Assembly (NCBI RefSeq): GCF_004358445.1
Contig: NZ_CP037951.1
Coordinates: 1,909,501-1,973,500, forward strand
Source: Parashewanella tropica
GTDB taxonomy: Bacteria; Pseudomonadota; Gammaproteobacteria; Enterobacterales; Shewanellaceae
Direction of reading: 5' to 3'
Length of the DNA: 64,000 nucleotides
This document shows, piece by piece, positions 9,038 to 18,187 of this stretch. The notes under the pieces were generated by a model. That model was given only the letters and a program-made list of their open reading frames with translations, was not told where the DNA came from and did not search any database. A program made the translations under genes and the position numbers. Within the stretch, counting starts at the first letter, position 1. The number at the start of each line of letters is the position of its first letter.

Positions 9038-11350
9038 TTATTCTTGTCCCTCTTGTGTTTGCTCAGCTTGTTTTGCTAGTTTTTTAGCCTTTGCTTTGGC
9101 TACAGCTGCTGCAACACGTGCTTTTTTATCATCAGCTTCTGAAGTAATGGTTATTTCAGGCTTTTCGTTTTGTTCTGCTGTTTCAGGCGTTTTTTGCTTA
9201 GCTAATTTCTTTGCCTTGGCTTTTGCTACTGCTGCAGCGATTTGTGCTTTTTTATCATCCTCAGGTGCGTCAACAGGAGTTGCTTCAGCTACAGCTTCAG
9301 AAGCCTTCGCTAATTTCTTCGCTTTGGCTTTTGCTACAGCCGCAGCTATTTTCGCTTTTTTATCATCAACTGGAACATTATCAGAATTAACTTCGACCTG
9401 AATTTCAGAAGATTTTGCGGATTTTTTTGCTTTGGCTCTGGCTACAGCCGCAGCAATTTGTGCTTTTTTATCATCAGCTGGAGCATCATCAGAAGTAACT
9501 TCAACTTGAGCTTCAGAAGCCTTAGCAGCCTTTTTTACTTTGGCTCTAGCTACAGCCGCAGCAATTTGTGCTTTTTTGTCATCAGCAGGCGCATTATCAG
9601 AAGTAGCTTCAACCTGAGCTTCAGAAGACTTAGCGGCTTTTTTCGCTTTGGCTCTGGATATCGCAGCTGCAACCTGTGACTTTTTATCATCTGCCGCGTT
9701 TTTGGCAGTAGATTCAGTATTTTCAGCTTGAGCCGCCTTTTTGGCTTTGGCTCTAGCAATAGCTGCGGCAACTTTGGATTGTTTATCATCAGTGTCGCTA
9801 GCACTGTTTGGTTGAGCATCAGCCGCTTTTTTAGCTTGTACACGTGCCAAAGCGGCGGCAACGGCGTTTTTGTTGGCGGATGACATTGATGATTTTCGTC
9901 GTTCTGCAGCTTGTCGAGAACGCTCTTCTCTTGCTTGCTTCTCTTTTTCTAAGCGCTCAAGCCTTGCATCAAAACGCTTTTTGGCTTCTTCAGCGGCGAT
10001 TTTATTTTGCTCTTCAGTTTTGATTGCTGATTTAGCAATACGATAATACTCCACAAGTGGAATGTCAGAAGGGCAGACATAGCTACAACAGCCACATTCT
10101 ATGCAGTCTTTTAGATTGTAGGTTGCTGCTTTATCGTATTCTTCGGCTTTTGCATGCCAAAAGAGTTGTTGTGGTAAAAGGCTGGCTGGACAGACTGTGG
10201 CACATTCACCACATCGAATGCAGGATTTTTCTTCTGCCTGACTATTAAACTCTTGCCTACTAGGCGCAATGATACAGTTACTGCCCTTTAGAATCGGAGC
10301 TCTTGCATCGCGCAGTGCATGTCCCATCATTGGGCCACCAACAATAAACTGTTGGTGCGTAGGATCATGTAAACCACAGGCTTCAATAACATGCTCAATG
10401 GGTGTTCCGATTGGAAGCCAATAGTTGCCAGGATTCTTAAAGTTATCACCAGTAAGGGTAACAACACGTTGAATTAATGGCTTAGACTCATCAACAGCTT
10501 CAGCAATGGCAAATGCAGTACCGACATTTTGGACAACAATCCCTAATGTTGCCGGAATACTTCCCGACGGGACTTCTTGACCTGTTAAGATCTGGATTAG
10601 CTGCTTTTCACCACCAGATGGATATTGTGTTGGTATTTGTGTGACACGAGCCATTTGCGATAGCAAGGTATTACTTGCTAGTGCCGATTCCATAATGGAG
10701 ATTGCTTCGGGTTTGTTATCTTCGATAGCGATTACTATTCTCGTAGGATCGATAAGCTTGCGAATGATTTCGATGCCACGCAAAATGCCTTCGGCTTTCT
10801 CTCTCATTAGGCGATCATCAGAGGTGATGTAAGGTTCACACTCAACACCATTGATGATCAGTAATTCAATATCACTGCTTGGTGCCAACTTTATGTGAGT
10901 TGGAAAAGCGGCGCCGCCCATTCCAGCTATGCCAGAATTCCTAATGATGTCTAGGAGTTCTTGGTGACTCAACTCACTTGATTGAATTTGAGACGTCTCA
11001 GAAACAGTGTCATTGCCATCAGCATCTATGATTACACTTAAAACTGGTAATGCCGAAGCATGGTTACTAGGCATAGTTCTGATTGCTGATACTACACCAG
11101 AAGTTGGAGCATGACAGGGCAGGTGGCGTTCACCTTTGGTAAGGGCTTGTCCTTTGTTAACTTTGTCGCCGATTGATACTGATAGCGTACAATTTTCTCC
11201 GACAGTTGGAACAGGTATGACAAACTGTTTTGCTAATGGTAACTCATTAATAGCAGCTTGGTTGGAGAGTTGTTTCGCTTGTGGTGGGTGAATACCACCA
11301 GTCAAGGGCCAAAGAGTGCCTTTATCTATTTGTTCTAAAAGCGTTAGCAC
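9038..11350 (-). CDS. rsxC: Rsx/Rnf electron transport complex subunit C with long Ala/Lys repeat tail
   Basis: The 770-residue NADH- and FMN-binding subunit faces the cytoplasm. The Gly-rich nucleotide region [15 protein letters not shown] lies near residue 145. Two ferredoxin motifs follow: [12 protein letters not shown] and [12 protein letters not shown] (about residues 370-430). From about residue 489 to the end the protein is a tail of eight tandem units of the form [18 protein letters not shown] with variable acidic linkers. Enterobacterial RsxC also carries such an Ala/Lys tail. The start [19 protein letters not shown] overlaps the rsxB end by 7 bp. Confidence 0.95.
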   Translation of the reverse strand: MLTLLEQIDKGTLWPLTGGIHPPQAKQLSNQAAINELPLAKQFVIPVPTVGENCTLSVSIGDKVNKGQALTKGERHLPCHAPTSGVVSAIRTMPSNHASALPVLSVIIDADGNDTVSETSQIQSSELSHQELLDIIRNSGIAGMGGAAFPTHIKLAPSSDIELLIINGVECEPYITSDDRLMREKAEGILRGIEIIRKLIDPTRIVIAIEDNKPEAISIMESALASNTLLSQMARVTQIPTQYPSGGEKQLIQILTGQEVPSGSIPATLGIVVQNVGTAFAIAEAVDESKPLIQRVVTLTGDNFKNPGNYWLPIGTPIEHVIEACGLHDPTHQQFIVGGPMMGHALRDARAPILKGSNCIIAPSRQEFNSQAEEKSCIRCGECATVCPASLLPQQLFWHAKAEEYDKAATYNLKDCIECGCCSYVCPSDIPLVEYYRIAKSAIKTEEQNKIAAEEAKKRFDARLERLEKEKQAREERSRQAAERRKSSMSSANKNAVAAALARVQAKKAADAQPNSASDTDDKQSKVAAAIARAKAKKAAQAENTESTAKNAADDKKSQVAAAISRAKAKKAAKSSEAQVEATSDNAPADDKKAQIAAAVARAKVKKAAKASEAQVEVTSDDAPADDKKAQIAAAVARAKAKKSAKSSEIQVEVNSDNVPVDDKKAKIAAAVAKAKAKKLAKASEAVAEATPVDAPEDDKKAQIAAAVAKAKAKKLAKQKTPETAEQNEKPEITITSEADDKKARVAAAVAKAKAKKLAKQAEQTQEGQE
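9041..9886 (-). repeat. In-frame tandem repeats encoding the RsxC tail
   Basis: Eight degenerate units in rsxC each encode a basic Ala/Lys helix (core [11 protein letters not shown]) preceded by DDKK. Spacing varies, with linkers of about 13-28 residues. Units 4 and 5 are the most alike at the DNA level, suggesting recent duplication or gene conversion. The repeats make this stretch prone to copy-number change. Confidence 0.85.
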
Positions 11351-11916
11351 TGTGATTCCTCATGTATCATCTTCACAGGAATCGCATTTACACGCCAATC
11401 CCAGTTATTCAGGTTGGTTTCTTCAGGTATCATATCGATACAGTCAACAGGGCATGGCTCAACACATAGATCACAGCCAGTACAGTTTTTTGTGATGACG
11501 GTATGCATTAGTTTTCCAGCACCTACAATCGCATCTACAGGGCAAGCCTGAATACACTTAGTGCAACCAATACATTCATCTTCACGTATATAAGCGACTT
11601 TTTTGACTTGAGCTTCTTCTGAAACGTTTAGAGGTTCTGGTTCGATGCCCATGATATCAGCAAGCTTTTCCATCGTAGCTGTACCACCGGGAGGGCATTT
11701 ATTGATTTTTTCTCCGTTGGAGATCGCTTCGGCATACGGACGACAACCGGGATAACCACATTGACCACACTGAGTTTGTGGCAATGTTGACTCTAGCTGA
11801 TCAACGACAGGATTTCCTTCAACCTTAAAACGGTGTGCGGCGTAACCTAATAAAGCACCAAAAATGAGTGCTAATACCGACAATAAAATAACGGCAGCAA
11901 CTATATCAATAATCAT
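11344..11916 (-). CDS. rsxB: Rsx/Rnf electron transport complex subunit B
   Basis: The 190-residue iron-sulfur subunit has one N-terminal transmembrane helix (about residues 5-25). A 4Fe-4S domain with [16 protein letters not shown] follows near residue 50. Two ferredoxin motifs, [16 protein letters not shown] and [16 protein letters not shown], lie near residues 115 and 145. It relays electrons between RsxC/ferredoxin and the membrane flavins. The start overlaps the rsxA stop by one base (TAATG). Confidence 0.95.
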   Translation of the reverse strand: MIIDIVAAVILLSVLALIFGALLGYAAHRFKVEGNPVVDQLESTLPQTQCGQCGYPGCRPYAEAISNGEKINKCPPGGTATMEKLADIMGIEPEPLNVSEEAQVKKVAYIREDECIGCTKCIQACPVDAIVGAGKLMHTVITKNCTGCDLCVEPCPVDCIDMIPEETNLNNWDWRVNAIPVKMIHEESQC

Positions 11917-12500
11917 TATTTAACTAGCCCTGTAAAGCCCATAAAGGCTAATGACATTAATCCTGCTGTGATCATGGCGATTGCACCACCTCTAAAGGGA
12001 AGAGGTATATCGGCCGCCGCTAATCGTTCTCGCATTGCGGAGAACAAGACCAAGACCAATGAAAATCCAACAGCTGCCCCAAATCCGTAGACAGCAGATT
12101 CCAGAAAGTTATGCTTTTCATTGATGTTTAATAAAGCTACGCCTAAAACGGCACAGTTTGTTGTAATTAATGGGAGATAGATACCTAAAGTTCTATATAG
12201 AGATGCGCTGGTCTTTTGTACTACCATTTCTGTAAATTGCACTACCACCGCAATAACCAAAATGAAACTAATGGTTCTTAGATAAGCTAAATCAAACGGG
12301 ATCAGTAAATACAAGTTAACTAGGTAGCTTAAAACTGATGCAAGAGTTAACACAAACGTAGTTGCCATAGACATACCAATGGCAGATTCGAGTTTGCTTG
12401 AAACCCCCATAAATGGGCAGAGACCAAGGAATTTGACCAATACAAAGTTATTAACAAGTACGGTACCGACGAGCAAGAGAAGATATTCGGTCATCACCAA
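11916..12500 (-). CDS. rsxA: Rsx/Rnf electron transport complex subunit A
   Basis: The 194-residue integral membrane protein has about six helices. It contains the conserved [18 protein letters not shown] near the N-terminus and the related [13 protein letters not shown] later, which hold the half-membrane Cys ligands of the core Fe-S site. It is homologous to RsxE and forms the membrane pair with it. It is the first gene of the operon rsxABCDGE; its promoter must lie in the 174 bp between it and the gene at 12675-14585. Confidence 0.95.
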   Translation of the reverse strand: MVMTEYLLLLVGTVLVNNFVLVKFLGLCPFMGVSSKLESAIGMSMATTFVLTLASVLSYLVNLYLLIPFDLAYLRTISFILVIAVVVQFTEMVVQKTSASLYRTLGIYLPLITTNCAVLGVALLNINEKHNFLESAVYGFGAAVGFSLVLVLFSAMRERLAAADIPLPFRGGAIAMITAGLMSLAFMGFTGLVK

Positions 12501-12674
12501 AAATAATTGAATGCATTAATTCCGCTATTATCGGTGTTTCTAAGCGTAGAAACAATCTTTTGAGATCAAACTATGGTGAACATGGACGAAAATTTACCAA
12601 ATAGACATAATTACCATACAAAGCAGAGGGTTAATCTTGTAATAAACAAGCGACCATAGTTAATAATTTTAGAT

Positions 12675-14585
12675 TTAAGCTGCTTTTAAAATCTTTGGTG
12701 TGGATATAAAGAACCCTTGTAAGCCATCAACCAACAACTGCTCAAACTCAATTTTTTCTGCTTGGCTTTCAATGCTTGTAGCGATAACAGGAATATTAAG
12801 TCGCTTTGCGATATCTACCAACATCCTGACGATAAAGCGGTTATCTTCATTAAAGTGAATATCTTTTGTGAAGCTGTTGTCTAGTTTGATGAAATCTGGT
12901 CTTACTTCTTTCAAAAATTTAAAGGCGGTAAATCCGGTACCAAAATGCTCAAAACAAACACGAGCACTGGATTTATGAACTTGCTTAACAAAGTTGGCTG
13001 CTGCTGCCACATTTGCATGCATACCCATTTCATCAACTTCCAAAACGAGTTTAGATGCTACGTTGGAGTGCTGTTTTAACTGGTTCAATAACCAAGCTTG
13101 AAAGCTTTTATTAAGTGCTGAAACTGAACTGATGTTAATTCCAATGGCATTTCTCAACTGTGGTCTGGATATTAATAATCTAATGGCTTTAGATATTAGC
13201 ATTTTGTCTAGCTCGATAATGATATCATGACGCTCAGCCATAGAGACAACTGTGGCAGTAGTTAAAACTCTTCTATCCTCATTTTCAAAACGAGTGAGAA
13301 GTTCTTGATAAAACGCCTTTTGGGTATTACAAGATTGAATCGGCTGGTGGTAAAAAGTTGCCGAACCGTTTTTTAGGATAAAATTAAGCGTATCTCTCCA
13401 ATTACTGTCACCTAATGATTCATCACTTTTGGGTTTAGCCATTGCAAAAAAACTGTTAGCTCCAAGCGTTTCTGCAACGCTAACTGATCCCTCTATCATT
13501 CCTAATAATGTTGTTGGTGGAATTTCATTTTTATATGGGATCAGGCCAATATGGGCAATGGATTGAGTTCTTATAACTTGTTGATATTCATCTAGAAGTG
13601 ATTTTATCTTAGGTAATAGAATCTCTGCACTCTTAAAGTTAACTTCAGGCAATACAATTGCGAATTCAGCACTAGATATTCGAAAATGGCTGCAGTTTGG
13701 CGTGGTTTTAGTTATTGCCAGAAGTAGTTTGGAAATTTTAACCAAATAAGCATCACCTGCATTGCGTCCTTGGAATTGGTTAATGTATGACAATTCACTT
13801 GCTCTTAAGACAATAATTGAGCCGTTTATTTGTTGTTTGCTACTGGCCGATTCTTCAAGCTTTTTAAAAAAGACTAAGCGAGTTAATAACCCTGTTAGCT
13901 GATCTTGTCTTGCCTCTTTGTTGAGCTGTTGATTTTCTAGAGTAATTCGTTTAATTCGTTCGACATAACTCTCCTTAGCCTGAGTTATGGCTTGTTCGAT
14001 AGCCTTAAACTGTTTTGGAAATCTGGTATTAGAGTTAATAGTCGATTTACGGCTGGGGATTTGTCCGACTAACTGAGTAATTTGACTTAAATAACTATTA
14101 AAACGGCTAAAACAAAGTTGAGCCCAAAGTGCAATAAATATATAGGTAGAGAGTATGATCAAACTAATGTTAATAAAGTCGGATACAACGACAGATTTTG
14201 TCGCTGATAAATCTAATTTAATTTGTATCCGACCATTGGGAATTTTAGTGTAAGTTCCCGTATTGTCGGGGAAAAGGCGATTTATGATAATGGTGTCATC
14301 ATTGAGTAATTGGCCAGTAGTGTAGTTATTATCTGTTTCAACCTTGGCAACATACTGAAAGAATCGTAGGGGAGATATAGCCTTTACAGTTTGATAAATC
14401 TCGTAACCACTTTGTGGCCAATCTTTGATTTGTGAAATTTGATTTTGATAAGTAATTAATTGACTTCGACTAGCTTGCTGAAATTTTGCCAACTGGAATT
14501 GATAAAGAAGAAATAACCCTAAGCAGGTTAGGCTTAACAACAGAGTTTGAAAAAATTTTGAAGTAAACATACGCATCCGATCCAT
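12675..14585 (-). CDS. csrD: Degenerate GGDEF-EAL membrane protein, CsrD-like
   Basis: A 636-residue protein. Two transmembrane helices (about residues 8-28 and 135-160) flank a periplasmic region, followed by a coiled segment, a GGDEF-like domain (about 225-385) and an EAL-like domain (about 400-630). Both catalytic signatures are broken: the GGDEF position reads SSAEF, the EAL position reads QELLTRF, and the DDFGTG motif reads EHFGTGFTAF. So neither cyclase nor full phosphodiesterase activity is expected. Architecture, size and degeneracy fit CsrD, which directs RNase E decay of CsrB/C small RNAs; a c-di-GMP receptor role is the alternative. It is a monocistronic gene upstream of rsxA. Confidence 0.6.
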   Translation of the reverse strand: MDRMRMFTSKFFQTLLLSLTCLGLFLLYQFQLAKFQQASRSQLITYQNQISQIKDWPQSGYEIYQTVKAISPLRFFQYVAKVETDNNYTTGQLLNDDTIIINRLFPDNTGTYTKIPNGRIQIKLDLSATKSVVVSDFINISLIILSTYIFIALWAQLCFSRFNSYLSQITQLVGQIPSRKSTINSNTRFPKQFKAIEQAITQAKESYVERIKRITLENQQLNKEARQDQLTGLLTRLVFFKKLEESASSKQQINGSIIVLRASELSYINQFQGRNAGDAYLVKISKLLLAITKTTPNCSHFRISSAEFAIVLPEVNFKSAEILLPKIKSLLDEYQQVIRTQSIAHIGLIPYKNEIPPTTLLGMIEGSVSVAETLGANSFFAMAKPKSDESLGDSNWRDTLNFILKNGSATFYHQPIQSCNTQKAFYQELLTRFENEDRRVLTTATVVSMAERHDIIIELDKMLISKAIRLLISRPQLRNAIGINISSVSALNKSFQAWLLNQLKQHSNVASKLVLEVDEMGMHANVAAAANFVKQVHKSSARVCFEHFGTGFTAFKFLKEVRPDFIKLDNSFTKDIHFNEDNRFIVRMLVDIAKRLNIPVIATSIESQAEKIEFEQLLVDGLQGFFISTPKILKAA

Positions 14586-14855
14586 CAGATTTATTCGTCA
14601 ACTGGTATCAATTTTCCTTATCAATACCTATATCAATAATGCTGTAAATAAAAAACGTAAATCAGGCTTGGATTTCAAAATCATCAAAACAGAAGACGCA
14701 GGTATTACTTGAAATATTTAGCCTTATTGGGATTTACTCTATTCCGTTAATGTTACTGTCATCCATGCAGACAAAAACAATTTATAAGATAAGTTGTGTA
14801 TTCTAAACACTTTTTTAAAAAATAAAATATGAAATTTGAGATTTATTTATAAGAT

Positions 14856-14931
14856 TGGCTCCCCAGACTGGACTCGAACCAGTGACATACGGATTAACAG
14901 TCCGCCGTTCTACCAACTGAACTACAGGGGA
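14856..14931 (-). tRNA. tRNA-Asn (GTT), copy 5 in transcription order
   Basis: A 76-nt tRNA read on the minus strand, from TCCCCTGTAGTTCAGTTGG to GGGGAGCCA, with encoded CCA. The anticodon loop is CTGTTAATC, giving anticodon GTT. Acceptor, D, anticodon and TTCGAGTC arms all fold. It appears identical to the other four copies. Confidence 0.97.
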
Positions 14932-14952
14932 GTAGAAGATATGAATTAAATG

Positions 14953-15028
14953 TGGCTCCCCAGACTGGACTCGAACCAGTGACATACGGATTAACAGTCC
15001 GCCGTTCTACCAACTGAACTACAGGGGA
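14953..15028 (-). tRNA. tRNA-Asn (GTT), copy 4 in transcription order
   Basis: An identical 76-nt tRNA-Asn with encoded CCA and anticodon GTT, 21 bp upstream of the preceding copy on the same strand. Confidence 0.97.
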
Positions 15029-15050
15029 ATCGAAATTTAATTTTTAAATG

Positions 15051-15126
15051 TGGCTCCCCAGACTGGACTCGAACCAGTGACATACGGATTAACAGTCCGC
15101 CGTTCTACCAACTGAACTACAGGGGA
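15051..15126 (-). tRNA. tRNA-Asn (GTT), copy 3 in transcription order
   Basis: An identical 76-nt tRNA-Asn with encoded CCA and anticodon GTT. The AT-rich spacer to its neighbour is 22 bp. Confidence 0.97.
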
Positions 15127-15150
15127 ATTGTACATTTAATTTTTGAATGT

Positions 15151-15226
15151 TGGCTCCCCAGACTGGACTCGAACCAGTGACATACGGATTAACAGTCCGC
15201 CGTTCTACCAACTGAACTACAGGGGA
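15151..15226 (-). tRNA. tRNA-Asn (GTT), copy 2 in transcription order
   Basis: An identical 76-nt tRNA-Asn with encoded CCA and anticodon GTT. The spacer of 24 bp resembles the next spacer (both contain ACATTTAATTTTT- or AATTTAATTTTT-like sequence), indicating tandem duplication of gene plus spacer. Confidence 0.97.
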
Positions 15227-15257
15227 ACATTCAAAATTTGTTTCAAGGTTAAGAAGT

Positions 15258-15333
15258 TGGCTCCCCAGACTGGACTCGAACCAGTGACATACGGATTAAC
15301 AGTCCGCCGTTCTACCAACTGAACTACAGGGGA
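15258..15333 (-). tRNA. tRNA-Asn (GTT), first copy in transcription order
   Basis: An identical 76-nt tRNA-Asn with encoded CCA and anticodon GTT. It is the promoter-proximal gene of the five-gene array; a near-consensus promoter ends about 30 bp upstream. Confidence 0.97.
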
Positions 15334-15365
15334 TTTGTTTCTTCTTCTCGTTGAGAACGGGACGC

Positions 15366-15394
15366 ATAGTAAAGCCGTCTTTCGAATGAGTCAA
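15366..15394 (-). promoter_or_regulatory. Sigma-70 promoter of the tRNA-Asn array
   Basis: On the minus strand TTGACT (15394-15389) and TACTAT (15371-15366) are separated by exactly 17 bp. They are followed by a GC-rich GCGTCCC discriminator, as expected for a stable-RNA promoter under stringent (ppGpp) control. The first tRNA begins about 32 bp downstream of the -10 box. Confidence 0.85.
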
Positions 15395-15544
15395 CTCGAC
15401 TTTTAAAAAAAAGTGTAATTAAGCTATCAAGTGGTTATTCAATCATCACAATCTAATCAAATTCCACTTTTAAGCTAAATGGTGTGTGTTTTACGTCCAA
15501 ATTTATCATATTACTATGCAGGTGCTTTTTTTTTAATATTGGTA

Positions 15545-16411
15545 TTAATAGCTTGGATGATTCTTTTTCCACTTTTTATAAAAGGTCCAACTGGTCTCAT
15601 TAGGAGTTTTGAAGCGCTTGGGTGGAGCTAAAAATTTCTTGTGGTGTAGTTTTGTATAAGAAAGAAGTGATTTAGGAAGGTTTGTTACATTATCAAGTTT
15701 AGTGCCACTGGCTACAAAAATTAAATTTCCTGAAACATTACCCATTTTCATCCATGGAAGCCAAGGGCTGGTTCTCATCCAACTAAATCTCATTGGAATA
15801 CTTGGTGTATTCAGTTGAATGTCTGAATTCTTTATCGAAAAGGTGAAATTTTCTGAAGCCAAGTAATTTGGGCCAGTAGATTCTTCGGGGAAGTCATCAA
15901 CAGGAAGCGGGTTAGGGTAATCTAAAATGGTGACTTGATTAAGAAAGCTGTAGCCATTTGAGGTTGCCGTGAAGTGTAGTGGTGAATCCTGAATTACATT
16001 AGCAAAATTAACGGGGTCGTTTGCAACATCTAGGACTTTATCCGTCTCATTAGTAAACGGGTTGTCCCATTTTGATAAAATTTCATGTGTTTTTAAATCG
16101 GTATAATATTGAACTTCTCTAGACTGCCATTGGTAATTTCCATTAGATCGTGGAACCAGTTTACCAATATTAAAACCTTCAATCCCCATTAATGGAACAA
16201 GTTTTTGGTTAGTGAGTTTCGCATAAGCGACACCTTTCCACCAAGTGATAACAGGCTTTCCTGAAAGATCGAATCGTAGCCGAAGAAATGTATTCCAGTC
16301 TTTTGGGGTTTTTATATTTTGACTTTTTGAAATTACGTTGGCTTGTGTTGTGAAGGGCAAGAAAAGCATTAATATATAGAAGAGTAATGAACGAGCTCTA
16401 AGGTCTTTCAT
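15545..16411 (-). CDS. Exported DUF1838-like protein of unknown function
   Basis: A 288-residue protein with a Sec signal peptide (about residues 1-24, MKDLRARSLLFYILMLFLPF then TTQA). The mature part has many Trp and aromatic residues, including KPVITWWKGVAYAKL and GIEGFNIGKLVPR. This pattern (TWW-G-Y then EGFN) recalls the DUF1838 family, which has no known function. There is no lipobox, and no catalytic residue can be named. It probably acts in the periplasm or is secreted. It stands alone between the tRNA-Asn promoter and asnS on the same strand. Confidence 0.6.
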   Translation of the reverse strand: MKDLRARSLLFYILMLFLPFTTQANVISKSQNIKTPKDWNTFLRLRFDLSGKPVITWWKGVAYAKLTNQKLVPLMGIEGFNIGKLVPRSNGNYQWQSREVQYYTDLKTHEILSKWDNPFTNETDKVLDVANDPVNFANVIQDSPLHFTATSNGYSFLNQVTILDYPNPLPVDDFPEESTGPNYLASENFTFSIKNSDIQLNTPSIPMRFSWMRTSPWLPWMKMGNVSGNLIFVASGTKLDNVTNLPKSLLSYTKLHHKKFLAPPKRFKTPNETSWTFYKKWKKNHPSY

Positions 16412-16496
16412 GACGAGTATGAAGTTATTTGACGAACGTAAATTTTAACAGGTCATTGCTTTATACCTTTAGTCCATTTTTGAATACCTTAAATAG

Positions 16497-16524
16497 CAAA
16501 AAGGCCATCATATGATGGCCTTTA
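16497..16524 (-). terminator. Terminator after asnS
   Basis: A perfect 10-bp stem AAGGCCATCA-TA-TGATGGCCTT is followed on the minus strand by a T-run. It lies 20 bp after the asnS stop. Confidence 0.85.
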
Positions 16525-16543
16525 AAATTGGTAAGCGAATCAA

Positions 16544-17944
16544 TTAGAAGTTTGCACTTCTTGGAGCGCGAGGGAATGGAATTACGTCACGGATGTTAGA
16601 AACACCTGTTACATAAGAAACCAAACGCTCAAAGCCTAAGCCGAAACCAGAGTGAGGTACTGTGCCGTAACGACGTAAATCACGGTACCACCAGAAATCT
16701 TCTTTCTCTAAGCCCATTTCTTCTAGTCGCATATCTAATACTTCTAAACGCTCTTCACGTTGTGAACCACCGATGATCTCACCAATGCCTGGAGCTAAAA
16801 CGTCCATAGCTGCAACAGTTTTACCATCGTCATTCAAGCGCATATAGAAAGCTTTGATGTCTTTCGGGTAGTTCTTAACAACTACAGGAGCTTTGAAGTG
16901 TTCTTCAGCAAGATAACGCTCATGCTCAGAGCTCATATCAATGCCCCATTCGACATCGAATTCAAATTTCTTACCACAGTTCTTAAGAATTTCGATAGCA
17001 TCAGTGTAATCAACTTGAGCAAAGTCAGAACTAACAAAAGCTTCTAAACGCTCAATTGCGGTTTTCTCAACACGTTGAGCGAAGAATTCTAGGTCTTCTC
17101 GACACTCAGTAAGTGCTGCATTGAACGCATATTTCAACATATCTTCAGCAAGACCTGCTACATCATCTAGATCAGCAAAAGCAACTTCTGGCTCTACCAT
17201 CCAAAATTCTGCTAAGTGACGAGAAGTATTTGAGTTCTCTGCACGGAAAGTAGGGCCGAAAGTATAAACCTTCGATAAAGCACAAGCATAAGTCTCAGCG
17301 TTTAACTGACCAGATACCGTTAAGAATGCTTCTTTTCCGAAAAAGTCTTTGTCGTAATCCACTTCGCCTTTATCAGTCATTGGCAGGTTTTGCATATCTA
17401 AAGTTGATACACGGAACATCTCACCAGCGCCTTCACAGTCAGAAGCTGTGATGAGTGGGGTAGATGCCCATAGGAAACCACGCTCATGATAGAAACGGTG
17501 AATCGCTTGAGATAGACAGTTACGAACACGCATTACAGCACCGATGATGTTAGTGCGAGGGCGTAAGTGGGCTAATTCACGTAAGTGTTCGATTGAATGA
17601 CGTTTCGCCGCCATTGGATAAGTGTCAGGATCATCTACCCAGCCAACAACTTTAACTTCAGTCACTTGAAGCTCAAAAGTTTGACCTTTACCTTGAGACT
17701 CAACAACTTCACCAGTCATTTCAACAGAGCAGCCAGCAGTTAGCTTTAAAATCTCATCTTGGTAATTATTTAAATTGTTGGGTACGACGCCTTGAATAGG
17801 ATTGAAGCAAGAGCCATCGTAAACGGCTAAGAAAGAGATGCCAGCTTTGGAATCTCGACGAGTTCTAACCCAGCCACGAACGGTGACTTGTGAACCCACT
17901 GAATGCTCTCCATTAAATACAGAGACGACGGTTGCAATACTCAT
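16544..17944 (-). CDS. asnS: Asparaginyl-tRNA synthetase
   Basis: Charges tRNA-Asn in the cytoplasm. The protein is 466 residues from [12 protein letters not shown], the same length as E. coli AsnS; an in-frame start 7 residues upstream is less likely. An N-terminal OB anticodon-binding domain ([19 protein letters not shown]) is followed by the class II core. Motif 2 reads [20 protein letters not shown] and motif 3 [13 protein letters not shown]. It lies on the same strand as, and 1.2 kb upstream of, the five tRNA-Asn genes, separated by one gene and a terminator. Confidence 0.97.
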   Translation of the reverse strand: MSIATVVSVFNGEHSVGSQVTVRGWVRTRRDSKAGISFLAVYDGSCFNPIQGVVPNNLNNYQDEILKLTAGCSVEMTGEVVESQGKGQTFELQVTEVKVVGWVDDPDTYPMAAKRHSIEHLRELAHLRPRTNIIGAVMRVRNCLSQAIHRFYHERGFLWASTPLITASDCEGAGEMFRVSTLDMQNLPMTDKGEVDYDKDFFGKEAFLTVSGQLNAETYACALSKVYTFGPTFRAENSNTSRHLAEFWMVEPEVAFADLDDVAGLAEDMLKYAFNAALTECREDLEFFAQRVEKTAIERLEAFVSSDFAQVDYTDAIEILKNCGKKFEFDVEWGIDMSSEHERYLAEEHFKAPVVVKNYPKDIKAFYMRLNDDGKTVAAMDVLAPGIGEIIGGSQREERLEVLDMRLEEMGLEKEDFWWYRDLRRYGTVPHSGFGLGFERLVSYVTGVSNIRDVIPFPRAPRSANF

Positions 17945-18187
17945 TGTTGCTTGTTTCTCCAACAAAAGGGGTAAATATTTTTAGAGGTTGACTATATTAC
18001 CTTTATGAGGACTTTTCTCAAGGAGTTTGGTTGTAAGAATGCGTTATTTTCCAATATTAAAACGAGTGGAGGAAGCCATTACTAGATAAAACCAGCAACA
18101 GTATATTTACTCTGCATACAACACCTTAAGTCTAGTGTCAGTCTAATAGCGGTATATTCGAGACATGTGATTGGTGGTGGGGGAAAT

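Noticed and set aside
9096..9861. Long open frames on both strands opposite or within the rsxC tail
   Set aside because: They are mirror translations of the repetitive Ala/Lys coding sequence; their own translations (Ala/Phe/Ser-rich or Leu/Lys-rich) are typical shadows.
14856..15333. CRISPR-like array of ~98-bp periodic repeats
   Set aside because: The repeats are five identical tRNA-Asn genes with encoded CCA, and the spacers are AT-rich and related to each other.
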